Shown piece by piece: positions 10,247 to 17,584 of a stretch of DNA of 19,367 bases. Position numbers and translations under genes: made by a program. The first letter of the stretch is position 1. The number at the start of each line of letters is the position of its first letter. Source of the stretch: JAUWPO01 sp965603285. GTDB lineage: Bacteria; Chloroflexota; Anaerolineae; Anaerolineales; UBA4823. The notes beneath the pieces are model-generated. The model saw only the letters and a list, made by a program, of their open reading frames with translations. It ran no database searches and was not told where the DNA came from. The stretch covers positions 1-19,367 of the forward strand of contig CBFDCK010000050.1 in NCBI GenBank assembly GCA_965603285.1. The letters run 5' to 3'.

Positions 10247-11523
10247 CTCAGAATATGAGTGAGCCACAACTCCCCATAGTTACAGTTACCCCGACATCCC
10301 TGGTGTACGGCGGTGAGGCAATGGGGCGCCTGCCAGATGGGCGCGCCGTGTTCGTTTCATACGCTCTGCCCGGCGAAACCGTGTCAGTGCGGCTTGTAGA
10401 GCAAAAACGCGGCTACGCCCGGGGTGAGCTGTTGGAAGTGCTCACGCCCTCACAAGCACGAATCGAGCCGCTCTGTTTACATTTCGGGGTCTGTGGGGGC
10501 TGCCACTACCAGCACATGTCCTATGAAGACCAATTGGTCGCAAAAACCGGCATTCTGGGTGAGCAATTGGAGCGTATCGGCGGGCTGGTCGACCCGCCCG
10601 TGGAGCCTGCCGTGTCGTCGCCAAACCAAACTCTGTATCGCAATCACGTACAGTTTCACCTCACAGCAGACGGAAAGATTGGCTACCATAAAGCCCGCTC
10701 GGATGAGGTGCTTCCTATCCAGGAGTGCCACCTTCCTGAAGCCCCGCTCAATGCTATCTGGCCACAGCTCGATTTCGAAACCCTGCCTGGATTGGAGCGC
10801 TTCGCCATGCGGATGGGAATCGAGGATGACGTTCAGCTCATTCTGGAGAGCAGCGACCTGAAGCCGCCCGAGATTAACATCCAGGATTTACCCGTCTCGG
10901 TTGTGCACCTCAGCCCAGGGGGCTCGCTGGTGCTGGGGGGCAGTGAAGCGGTCTGGATTGAAGTGCTTGACCGCAGCTTTCAGGTCTCAGCCGGTTCCTT
11001 CTTCCAGGTCAATACGCCCATGGCTGCTGGAATGGTCGCGCACCTGCTGGAAATATTGCCCAATTATCAACCCCTCAATTCAGATGCTATCCTGCTGGAC
11101 GTGTACTGCGGTGTGGGGCTTTTCAGCGCTTTTCTTGCGCCCCTCGTGAGTCGACTGGTGGGAATCGAATCCTCTCCCGCTGCCGCCAGTGATTTTGTCG
11201 CCAACCTGGACGAATTCGATCACGTAGAATTATATGAGGCTACGGCAGAAGAAGTGCTGCCAAATTTGGACATCGCACCGGATATCGTCCTGCTTGATCC
11301 AACCAGAGCCGGTATCAGCCGCCAGGCGATGGATGGTTTGCTTGGATTAGCTTCGCCGCTGCTGGTATACATCTCCTGCGACCCGGCTACCCTGGCGAGG
11401 GATGCCAAGCGTTTAACAGCCCGCGGATACCGTCTGGAGCAGATCACGCCTTTTGATCTGTTTCCCCAAACCTATCACATAGAGAGCATCAGCTTTTGGA
11501 CGATCGGCGTAAAGGTAAACTGA
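10243..11523 (+). CDS. RNA m5U methyltransferase, TrmA/RlmD (RumA) family
   Basis: A 426-aa SAM-dependent enzyme that methylates C5 of a uridine in rRNA or tRNA. An N-terminal TRAM domain (about 10-68) is followed by cysteines of an iron-sulfur site, CLHFGVCGGC (Cys78, 84, 87) plus Cys162 (IQECHLPE). The SAM motif is DVYCGVGLFS (286-295); DPTRAG (352-357) and SCDPATLARD carry catalytic Cys379. The four-Cys pattern fits RlmD/RlmC-like members, but the target uridine cannot be assigned. The start overlaps the aminotransferase stop by 4 nt; a second ATG at 10255 is possible. The 3' end overlaps the convergent histidine kinase gene by 35 bp, with no terminator between them. Confidence 0.92.
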   Translation: MTQNMSEPQLPIVTVTPTSLVYGGEAMGRLPDGRAVFVSYALPGETVSVRLVEQKRGYARGELLEVLTPSQARIEPLCLHFGVCGGCHYQHMSYEDQLVAKTGILGEQLERIGGLVDPPVEPAVSSPNQTLYRNHVQFHLTADGKIGYHKARSDEVLPIQECHLPEAPLNAIWPQLDFETLPGLERFAMRMGIEDDVQLILESSDLKPPEINIQDLPVSVVHLSPGGSLVLGGSEAVWIEVLDRSFQVSAGSFFQVNTPMAAGMVAHLLEILPNYQPLNSDAILLDVYCGVGLFSAFLAPLVSRLVGIESSPAAASDFVANLDEFDHVELYEATAEEVLPNLDIAPDIVLLDPTRAGISRQAMDGLLGLASPLLVYISCDPATLARDAKRLTARGYRLEQITPFDLFPQTYHIESISFWTIGVKVN

Positions 11524-12922
11524 GACGGAACAGCGCCCCACCCTCAGGGATGTTGGCTGCGATTAAGTTGCCCCCTTGAGCTTCAGCCAGTTTGCGGGCG
11601 ATGGCTAATCCTAACCCTGTTCCTCCTTCTTCCCGGCTGCGCGAGCGGTCAACCCTATAAAAGCGCTCAAAGATGTGCGGCAGCGCATCTGGGGGAACGC
11701 CGGAACCCGAATCGCGAATTTCAACCAAGGCAAATTGCCCGGTCAACTGCTTGGCTAGTTGCCCAGATTTCTGTGTGTTACAAGACGTACTTATTCTAAT
11801 TTCACCCCCTTCGGGCGTGTAGTGCAGTGCGTTATTGAGCAGATTAATCAGAATCTGCTCAATTCTGTCTCGATCAGCTTCCAGCACTGGACAAGCTGCA
11901 TCCAACTCTATCTCCAGGCTGATTTGCTGTCGATCTGCCTGCGGACGGAAACGCTCCATAACGCTGGACACTATCCGGTTCAAGTCGGTGGGCAGGATAT
12001 TTAAATTCAGTTCCCCCGCATCCGCTAAAGCTATCGTTCGCAGATCGGCGACCAGCCGGGTGAGAAGCTGATTTTGCTCCAGGACTGGACCCAGGTTCTT
12101 TGTGGTCAGAGGATAAACCCCATCCAACATTGCCTCCAGGTTCGCACGCTGGACCGCAAGAGGTGTACGCAACTCGTGAGCAATATCGGCAGTCATAGAC
12201 TGACGGCGCTGCTCCCCTTCTTCCAGAGAAGCAGCCATGTGATTGAAAGCCTTGCCCAAAGTCGCCAGCTCGTCTTTACCGCCCACCCTGACACGCTGTG
12301 TTAGATCGCCCTCCGACATCTTTGTAGCGGCGCGCGTCAGTTCACGGACGGGTCGCAGCAGGTAGAATGCTAACAGGAGCGCCAGGATCAATGCCAGTCC
12401 ACCGGCAATTAACGCTGCACTCAGCAGCGCTTGATTAAGCTGTCCCAATAGCTCGGCTTCCACATTTTGTCCGAAGACATACCCTCCAGGAGGCAGCAGA
12501 TATCCGACCGTCTCGCCGTCCACCACTAAAGGGATAGCGGACAGGAATCCCTCACCCTCCAGACTAGCCTCTGCACCCAGATTATGAGGATCAAAAACCA
12601 AATTTCCACTGGCGTCGTATAGAAATAAATTCCCCCCTGCAACACTGTTAGACCTTGAGCCGGGTCCCAGACCGCGTCCCTTGCCCTCTCCCTGACCATA
12701 ACCCATAACGGGAGGTGGAAATAGGGATGCTACATTCTCCCAGGAACCGCTCGCCTGATAATGGTCCTCTAGTTCTGTCACCAGGTCTTCGGCTTCGTAG
12801 ATTCCACCTCGGTAAATAAATGTATAGACTTCTTGTGCCGTCTCTTGATGCATAAAGAACGCCACACCTAGCAGTGAGACGAGAATGACCAAAATGAACG
12901 CAAGTAATAAACGCAGACGCAT
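11489..12922 (-). CDS. HAMP sensor histidine kinase
   Basis: A 477-aa membrane kinase. TM1 is at about 5-24, an extracytoplasmic sensor at 25-163 (with a Gly-rich patch at 74-97), TM2 at about 166-189 and HAMP at about 190-242. The HisKA motif DIAHELRTPL carries phospho-acceptor His249. The ATPase domain has N-box NLLNNALHYTPEGG (360-373), G1 DSGSGVP (404-410), F-box HIFERFYR and G2 GGTGLGLA (433-440). It is complete and apparently active. It lies 9 nt downstream of the response regulator gene, which is almost certainly its partner, and is last in the four-gene minus-strand set. No good Shine-Dalgarno precedes the ATG, so coupling to the regulator gene is likely. The signal is unknown; context suggests redox or metal state outside the membrane. 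Confidence 0.95.
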   Translation of the reverse strand: MRLRLLLAFILVILVSLLGVAFFMHQETAQEVYTFIYRGGIYEAEDLVTELEDHYQASGSWENVASLFPPPVMGYGQGEGKGRGLGPGSRSNSVAGGNLFLYDASGNLVFDPHNLGAEASLEGEGFLSAIPLVVDGETVGYLLPPGGYVFGQNVEAELLGQLNQALLSAALIAGGLALILALLLAFYLLRPVRELTRAATKMSEGDLTQRVRVGGKDELATLGKAFNHMAASLEEGEQRRQSMTADIAHELRTPLAVQRANLEAMLDGVYPLTTKNLGPVLEQNQLLTRLVADLRTIALADAGELNLNILPTDLNRIVSSVMERFRPQADRQQISLEIELDAACPVLEADRDRIEQILINLLNNALHYTPEGGEIRISTSCNTQKSGQLAKQLTGQFALVEIRDSGSGVPPDALPHIFERFYRVDRSRSREEGGTGLGLAIARKLAEAQGGNLIAANIPEGGALFRLSLPLRRSSKS

Positions 12923-12931
12923 AGGTTTTAA

Positions 12932-13618
12932 TCAGGGTTTCGGCATCCGGTATCCTACACCAAACACAGTTTCAACATAACGAGGGTTCTTAGGATCGAG
13001 TTCCAGCTTACCACGCAGGTTCTTGATGTGGGCGTCAATAGTGCGCTCATAACCCTCATAAGTTGACCCCTGCGTTGTCTCGAGCAGTTGCAGGCGGCTG
13101 AAGACCCGTCCTGGCTGCCCCGCAAGCGTTTCCAGAATGACGAATTCTGTCGGGGTCAGATCGATCTCCTCCCCGTCGCGCACCACGCTGTGAGCCTCCA
13201 GGTCAATTTCCAAATCATACACGCGGATCAATTGTGTGGACCGCCCCTCGCCACCCGACCGTCGCAGCACAGCCCGCACCCGCGCTACTACTTCGCGCGG
13301 CGAGAAAGGCTTGGTCACGTAATCATCGGCGCCCAGTTCCAGACCGATCAGGCGGTCAGTTTCCTCTACGCGCGCCGTGAGCATAATTATGGGCGTATCC
13401 GCCTTACGCCGGATCGCTCGGGCGACGTCGAGACCGTCTATCCCCGGCAGGTTAAGATCCAAAATAACCAAATCCGGCTTGCTGCTTTCCCAGGTGGTCA
13501 ATCCCGTGTCGCCTCGCAAAGCAGATAAAACATTAAAGCCTGCTTGTTCCAAATAGGAACGCAGGACTCGGACCAATTCTTGTTCGTCTTCAATAATTAG
13601 GATTGTTGGCATAGCCAT
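12932..13618 (-). CDS. OmpR/PhoB-family response regulator
   Basis: A 228-aa two-component regulator. The receiver domain begins MAMPTILIIEDE, with phospho-acceptor Asp54 (VILDLNLPG), Thr81 and Lys103 (VTKPFSP). The winged-helix DNA-binding domain (about 130-225) has LTPTEFVILETLAGQPGRVFSR, RTIDAHIKNLRGKLE and a GVGYRM ending. The start is taken at ATG 13618 (GGAG 9 nt upstream); ATG 13612 (MPTILIIEDE) is nearly as good. The frame stays open upstream to 13711, but those residues do not belong to the fold. A perfect GC-rich hairpin ends exactly in the ribosome-binding site, and TATAAT (13619-13624) lies directly before the start. It is encoded next to its cognate kinase. Confidence 0.95.
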   Translation of the reverse strand: MAMPTILIIEDEQELVRVLRSYLEQAGFNVLSALRGDTGLTTWESSKPDLVILDLNLPGIDGLDVARAIRRKADTPIIMLTARVEETDRLIGLELGADDYVTKPFSPREVVARVRAVLRRSGGEGRSTQLIRVYDLEIDLEAHSVVRDGEEIDLTPTEFVILETLAGQPGRVFSRLQLLETTQGSTYEGYERTIDAHIKNLRGKLELDPKNPRYVETVFGVGYRMPKP

Positions 13619-13628
13619 ATTATACATC

Positions 13629-13657
13629 TCCGGGGCGGGATTAAGTCCCGCCCCGGA
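13629..13657. repeat. Perfect 12-bp GC-rich hairpin at the response regulator start
   Basis: TCCGGGGCGGGA (13629-13640), loop TTAAG, TCCCGCCCCGGA (13646-13657). On the minus strand its 3' arm contains three of the four bases of the GGAG Shine-Dalgarno, so it could hide it. On the plus strand it is followed by AATATTTTCT, but no plus-strand gene enters from the left. It could also act as a 3'-end or processing structure for the upstream genes. Confidence 0.6.
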
Positions 13658-13728
13658 ATATTTTCTACTATTGGTAAAGGAGATTGTTAGCCAGACACGT
13701 CGCTCCGGCACAGACGTCTAAGCACAAT

Positions 13729-14382
13729 TTAATAGCTGCCTCCCTGCTGACCACCGCCAGCCCACATTGGACGACCACCCGGTTCTCGCAGTTGTAGAGG
13801 CACTTCGCCAGCATTGCCACTAATCTGTACCACCTTGAATTCACCGTCTTCGTAGAAACCTACTACAGTGATCGGGGCATTTATGCGAGCGGTATAACCC
13901 AGTTCCTGTGCAAACCGCCATGCTTGTCCCTCGATTACGACCGTTTCACCATCCGCAGTACTTACCACAAGCGCTTCCACGCCCGCACTTACTACGCTGC
14001 CCTCTACGGTGATCCACGAGGCTGTTTCAGCTTCAGAGTGACCTGCGGTGCTGCCGCCGGAATTCATCCCACCCCCTCCACGTCGCTGACCGCCCCACGA
14101 GCCGCCCATCTCACTGCGTGGTTCGTGTGATTCGCTCAAATCCCCAGAACAATCACCTTCATGGTCATGAGTTTCGTGAGTGCCGCCTGCCACATTACTT
14201 TCAAATTGACCGTGACCGCCCTGATGTTCCGTATCGATGGAACCTTCCAACTGCCCCCCACCGCCTGCTCCCTTTGCAAGGGGTGTTTCGGTCGATTTTG
14301 CAATCGTGCGATTGACTGCGCCAAAGATCAGCACGCCAGCCAAGCCAAGAAATAACGCTCCTAAAAATATTTTTTTTATCAT
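13729..14382 (-). CDS. Secreted or membrane-anchored Gly/His-rich protein with a C-terminal beta domain
   Basis: 217 aa; no named family recognised. MIKKIFLGALFLGLAGVLIFGAV is a signal peptide or anchor. Residues about 38-110 are low-complexity, rich in Gly, His, Ser and Glu (THETHDHEGDCSGD), a plausible metal-binding stretch. Residues about 121-190 form a compact beta-rich domain (TVEGSVVSAGVEALVVSTADG; INAPITVVGFYEDGEFKVVQISG), resembling the small OB-like domains of the DUF5666 type. It ends in a Gly-rich tail. GGAGAG about 6 nt before the ATG supports the start. It lies 62 bp downstream of the DUF4405-like membrane protein and upstream of the regulator/kinase pair, so it probably works with the membrane protein outside the cell. 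The metal or redox role is inference. Confidence 0.7.
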   Translation of the reverse strand: MIKKIFLGALFLGLAGVLIFGAVNRTIAKSTETPLAKGAGGGGQLEGSIDTEHQGGHGQFESNVAGGTHETHDHEGDCSGDLSESHEPRSEMGGSWGGQRRGGGGMNSGGSTAGHSEAETASWITVEGSVVSAGVEALVVSTADGETVVIEGQAWRFAQELGYTARINAPITVVGFYEDGEFKVVQISGNAGEVPLQLREPGGRPMWAGGGQQGGSY

Positions 14383-14444
14383 TTTTATCTCTCCAATTCT
14401 TATATTTTTTTTTCAATTATTGTTATCGGGTTACGTAAATACGT

Positions 14445-15071
14445 CTACATTTCTGTTACGGGTAATTCCCTCGTCCGGTAAGTCCAGCGAACGCTCAGGA
14501 TCTTGCGCGTCACTTTTACGACCCATTTCCAGTGGATAGCAAAGTGCACCACCGCGGCCAGGGTCACAACTACGCTTGACCAGGTATGGATCAAATCCCA
14601 GGTCGTGCGGCTGAACAGGATCATCGGGTCTGTCACTGCCATTCTGGGTCCACCTGGAACGAAAAGTAGGTAAATGCCCGTGATAGCCGACACCAGGAAG
14701 CTCAAGCCCACAACGATGTTTATCAGGACGTTGAAGCGGCTGCGTGCGTTCAGGTTCTGGTCCTTACCTAGCAGTTCCTTCACCATCCTCTTGGTCATAT
14801 TGACAATCCATCCCCAGTGCAGAGGGACATGGATGAGAATAACGATTGTCGCTATCACCCCTGTCCATATGTGAATATCACTCCAGGTATGGCGTTCGAA
14901 CAAAATGACTATGCCATAATAAGGATTACGACCACCTTGATATCCACCTGTTGTCAAAAAGAGAAAATAAATCCCCGACAAAGTCGCTCCTACAGCGCTT
15001 ATCAATAAGATTGAATCTACCAGCCAGTTATTGCGAGTTTGGCTGGAAACTGAACTTTTAATTTGCATCAT
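14445..15071 (-). CDS. DUF4405-like haem-type membrane protein with internal duplication
   Basis: 208 aa with four membrane helices in two homologous halves. Half 1 has TLSGIYFLFLTTGG then ILFERHTWSDIHIWTG and IHVPLHWGWIV. Half 2 has AITGIYLLFVPGG then ILFSRTTWDLIHTWSS and VHFAIHWKWVV. Each half carries His at the same spacing (67, 81, 85 and 162, 176, 180), the pattern of DUF4405/cytochrome b-like haem ligands. The predicted role is a small di-haem electron carrier in the membrane; haem binding is inferred from the His pattern. The start is ATG 15071: GGAGG (15081-15077) lies 5 nt upstream, and the longer frame starts with a GTG inside that Shine-Dalgarno. It is first of the four minus-strand genes and probably sets their transcription start, although no convincing promoter is seen in 15072-15240. 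Confidence 0.85.
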   Translation of the reverse strand: MMQIKSSVSSQTRNNWLVDSILLISAVGATLSGIYFLFLTTGGYQGGRNPYYGIVILFERHTWSDIHIWTGVIATIVILIHVPLHWGWIVNMTKRMVKELLGKDQNLNARSRFNVLINIVVGLSFLVSAITGIYLLFVPGGPRMAVTDPMILFSRTTWDLIHTWSSVVVTLAAVVHFAIHWKWVVKVTRKILSVRWTYRTRELPVTEM

Positions 15072-15219
15072 GTTATCCTCCACAGTCTTTCATAATTGTT
15101 GGGTTGGCGGGCGATTTCTTTCTCTACATAGCTCCGCACATCCAGGTTACTGCTGAGGAGAATATACATGACAGATATGTAGAACTTGTGAAGAGATTTC
15201 GAAAGACTTATGAATATGC

Positions 15220-15260
15220 TCTATTATTACATGATCAATTATTACACTGTCAATTATTAC
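15220..15260 (+). repeat. Three tandem 15-nt-period repeats (core TCAATTATTAC)
   Basis: TCTATTATTAC (15220-15230), TCAATTATTAC (15235-15245) and TCAATTATTAC (15250-15260), exactly 15 nt apart. They end 14 nt before the -35 box at 15275. Nearly the same pair recurs at 17617-17642. Nothing else is seen in the 15072-15395 gap apart from the promoter and operator listed; short open frames there lack ribosome-binding sites. Confidence 0.75.
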
Positions 15261-15274
15261 TCGAAAGTTGGAGT

Positions 15275-15303
15275 TTGACAAATTCCAAGAAATACTGTAT
15301 ATT
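15275..15303 (+). promoter_or_regulatory. Sigma-70-type promoter of the RHH-VOC unit
   Basis: TTGACA (15275-15280), a 17-nt spacer, TATATT (15298-15303): eleven of twelve consensus bases. The predicted start is near 15310 with a leader of about 86 nt. Confidence 0.8.
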
Positions 15304-15308
15304 AGTGT

Positions 15309-15328
15309 GTACCAGGGTACCTGGGTAC
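15309..15328. promoter_or_regulatory. Palindromic operator candidate at +1
   Basis: CCAGG-GTA-CCTGG (15312-15324) is a perfect inverted repeat flanked by further GTAC steps (15309-15312, 15325-15328), with GTACC repeated. It sits on the predicted transcription start, where a bound repressor would block RNA polymerase. Confidence 0.5.
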
Positions 15329-15395
15329 ATACATTCCATTTCCCTTTTTGGTGTGCGGCCACTCCTTACGAAACAAATATATCAGGGGCAAAAGT

Positions 15396-15662
15396 ATGAC
15401 TGAATCAAAACACCGATCACAAATCAAGGTTACACGTGTCCAAACTGGCGTTCGTATAGAGCAAAGGATGCTGAAAGTTCTAAAGGCTCTTGCGGAATAC
15501 TTCGATATTTCGTTAGGTGATTTGCTGGAGGGAATTGTTCTCCATGCCTTTGAAGGTAAATCCGCGTTTGATCAGGAGACTCGGCAACATATTGAAATCC
15601 TGAAGCAGGTCTACAATATGAATTACGACGCCAGTGCAAGCCATCGCTTCATTGAAGAATAA
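15396..15662 (+). CDS. Small ribbon-helix-helix-like protein, putative regulator
   Basis: 88 aa. The start at ATG 15396 is fixed by AGGGG (15384-15388) at 7-nt spacing; an open frame extends upstream without a ribosome-binding site. The pattern is a basic N-terminus, a short strand (TGVRIEQRM, about 18-26), helix 1 (LKVLKALAEYFD), a turn (ISLGD) and helix 2 (LLEGIVLHAFEG), then a helical tail. This strand-helix-helix order resembles ribbon-helix-helix DNA-binding proteins; no named family is recognised. It is the first gene after the promoter with the palindrome at +1, so autoregulation is plausible. The VOC gene follows 18 bp downstream. Confidence 0.7.
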   Translation: MTESKHRSQIKVTRVQTGVRIEQRMLKVLKALAEYFDISLGDLLEGIVLHAFEGKSAFDQETRQHIEILKQVYNMNYDASASHRFIEE

Positions 15663-15680
15663 GTCTAATGAGAAAACTGT

Positions 15681-16067
15681 ATGTCATCTTTCAAACCTAC
15701 ACATATTGCCGTCTTTAGCTTGTGGGCAGAAGATGTGTCAACTGCTGCACACTTTTATCGAGATATTGTCGGGCTTCGCTTGGTACCGCACCATGATCAT
15801 CGACCGGCTTTTGATTTGGGAGGCGGCTCTTACTTGGTAATTGTCAAAGGACAGCCTGTCCCTACTCGAAACTCAGAGTCACCTCATTTCCCACTGATTG
15901 CATTTGCTGTTGAGGATTTGGAAAGAGCAATTGAACACCTGGAAGTTCACGGGGTTGAGTTGCTATGGGGTATCAAAACAGGTGAAGTCTCACACTGGAT
16001 TAAGTTTCGGGATACAGCTGGCAACTTGATCGAGTTCGTCCAATTCAACAAGCCTATTCATCATTGA
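15681..16067 (+). CDS. VOC-superfamily (glyoxalase/bleomycin-resistance-like) protein
   Basis: 128 aa, one VOC module of two beta-alpha-beta-beta-beta repeats. Likely metal ligands are His8 (THIAVFSL), His69 (SPHFPLIAFAV) and Glu118 (GNLIEFVQF), the usual spacing for glyoxalase I, ring-cleavage dioxygenases and fosfomycin/bleomycin-resistance proteins. DTAGNLIEF is the classic C-terminal VOC motif. The substrate cannot be assigned; as a single domain it probably dimerises. The ribosome-binding site is weak, and the start lies 18 bp after the RHH-like gene, so it is probably co-transcribed. Its position between a putative regulator and an efflux transporter suggests detoxification or drug resistance, by context only. 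Confidence 0.85.
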   Translation: MSSFKPTHIAVFSLWAEDVSTAAHFYRDIVGLRLVPHHDHRPAFDLGGGSYLVIVKGQPVPTRNSESPHFPLIAFAVEDLERAIEHLEVHGVELLWGIKTGEVSHWIKFRDTAGNLIEFVQFNKPIHH

Positions 16068-16098
16068 TCTTATGCTCGGCTAAGGCATTGGGTATCAG

Positions 16099-16127
16099 CG
16101 GGATGGCCTGCAAGCCATCTCGTTTTT
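16099..16127 (+). terminator. Rho-independent terminator / possible attenuator before the MFS gene
   Basis: CGGGATGGC (16099-16107), loop CTGCAA, GCCATCTCG (16114-16122), then TTTTT. A 9-bp stem with one G-U pair. It lies 32 nt after the VOC stop and ends only 22 nt before the MFS ATG, leaving no room for another promoter downstream. Confidence 0.75.
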
Positions 16128-16149
16128 GATTTTAAACAGGAAGCATGCT

Positions 16150-17496
16150 ATGACGCGAAGAATCGTATCACGTGGACTGACCATTTTCACAATCGTCTGG
16201 TTGGGACAATTCGTTTCAGTCATAGGGTCTGGTCTAACCAGTTTTGCTCTGGGTGTTTGGATATTCGAACGCACCGGCTCGGTTACGCAGTTCGCACTCA
16301 TCGGTTTATTCATCGTGCTGCCGCGGGTCGTCTTATCACCGCTGGCCGGCGCAATTGTGGATAGATGGGACCGACGTTGGGCAATGATCATGAGCGATGC
16401 TGGTGCTGGATTCAGTACGTTAATTCTAGGTCTCCTGTTTTTCGCCAATAGACTCGAAATCTGGCACATATATCTGCTTACTGGAGCCAGTGCAGCATTC
16501 AGCACGGTTCAGTGGCCCGCCTATGCCGCTACAACAACGTTGCTTGTCTCCAAAAAGAACCTCGGGCATGCCAATGGTATGGTCCAATTTGGGCAGGCGG
16601 CGGCAGAAATTCTGGCACCCGCACTGGCAGGTATCCTCGTTCATACTATTCAATTAGAGGGTGTGATACTGATTGATTTTGCGACTTTTATTTTTGCAGT
16701 CATCACTCTGTTGCTGGTTCGATTCCCCAAACCCCGAAGCGCCATCACAGGCAAATCAGAGAACACCTCGCTGAAGCAGGAAATTACCTTTGGCTGGAAA
16801 TACATCTCTGCACGACAAGGCTTGCTTGGTCTATTGGTCTTCTTTGCTGTGATCAACTTTCTATGGGGTATGGTTGGAGCCCTGATTGCACCGATGATCC
16901 TTGGCTTTACGACGAGTGATGAACTGGGTGTCATCATATCCATTGCAGGTGTTGGTATGCTCGTAGGGAGCCTGGTCATGAGCATCTGGGGTGGTCCGCA
17001 GCGCCGTATCAACGGTGTGCTTCGCTTTGAATTTCTAAGCGGAATATGTTTTCTGCTCATAGGACTCCGACCGTCGTTTTGGTCGACCGCCATTGGTGCA
17101 TTTGGTGCCCATGTGACAATAGCCATCGTTTACGGCTCCAACCAGGCTATCTGGCAAAGCAAGATTGCGCCCAATGTTCAAGGACGGGTCTTTGCTACCC
17201 AACAAATGATCGCCAAGGCGGCCTTACCACTCGCTTACTTGCTTGCTGGTCCACTAGCCGATAACCTATTTGAGCCCTTACTTGCCACAACCGGATTACT
17301 GACTGAGAGCGTAGGACAGATCATCGGTATCGGATCAGGACGCGGTATCGGTCTATTGTTCATTATGATGGGAATGATCAAAATGGCAGTCACGCTGATA
17401 GGTTATGCGCACCCACGTATACGCCTTGTAGAAAAAGAACTGCCAGACGAATCGCCAGGCGTGATCGACGATATTTCAAACATACCATCCTTGTAG
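16150..17496 (+). CDS. MFS transporter, drug-efflux type
   Basis: 448 aa, about twelve membrane helices. The N-terminus (RGLTIFTIVWLGQFVSVIGS, SFALGVWIFERTGSVTQFALI) and the loop 2-3 motif LAGAIVDRWDRR are typical of the MefA/EntS-like branch of MFS exporters. WPAYAATTTLLVSKKNLGHANG is the characteristic mid-domain segment of that branch. It is predicted to use proton motive force to export small hydrophobic compounds; the substrate is unknown. The start at ATG 16150 has AGGAAG (16138-16143) at 6-nt spacing; a longer frame would begin with TTG at 16126 inside the terminator T-tract. A terminator immediately upstream suggests readthrough or attenuation control from the RHH-VOC promoter. Confidence 0.9.
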   Translation: MTRRIVSRGLTIFTIVWLGQFVSVIGSGLTSFALGVWIFERTGSVTQFALIGLFIVLPRVVLSPLAGAIVDRWDRRWAMIMSDAGAGFSTLILGLLFFANRLEIWHIYLLTGASAAFSTVQWPAYAATTTLLVSKKNLGHANGMVQFGQAAAEILAPALAGILVHTIQLEGVILIDFATFIFAVITLLLVRFPKPRSAITGKSENTSLKQEITFGWKYISARQGLLGLLVFFAVINFLWGMVGALIAPMILGFTTSDELGVIISIAGVGMLVGSLVMSIWGGPQRRINGVLRFEFLSGICFLLIGLRPSFWSTAIGAFGAHVTIAIVYGSNQAIWQSKIAPNVQGRVFATQQMIAKAALPLAYLLAGPLADNLFEPLLATTGLLTESVGQIIGIGSGRGIGLLFIMMGMIKMAVTLIGYAHPRIRLVEKELPDESPGVIDDISNIPSL

Positions 17497-17584
17497 ACAA
17501 ACGAATACCCTAAATAGTAGGCTGCCGCTTTATGTAGAATGATTTACGAGCTTGGTCCGCTTTCTATGATAGCGATTTTGTAAA

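Noticed and set aside
13619..13711. Extended N-terminus of the response regulator
   Set aside because: The extra residues include the hairpin sequence and do not belong to the receiver fold, which begins at MPTILIIEDE.
13697..13717. ACGTC/GACGT inverted repeat after the His/Gly-rich gene
   Set aside because: Only 5 bp with an 11-nt loop and no T-tract; too weak to call a terminator.
15220..15260. CRISPR-like array
   Set aside because: The units are 11 nt with 4-nt linkers, far too short, and there are no cas genes.
15104..15403. Plus-strand 99-codon open frame upstream of the RHH gene
   Set aside because: No ribosome-binding site, it runs through the repeats, promoter and operator, and it overlaps the true start of the next gene.
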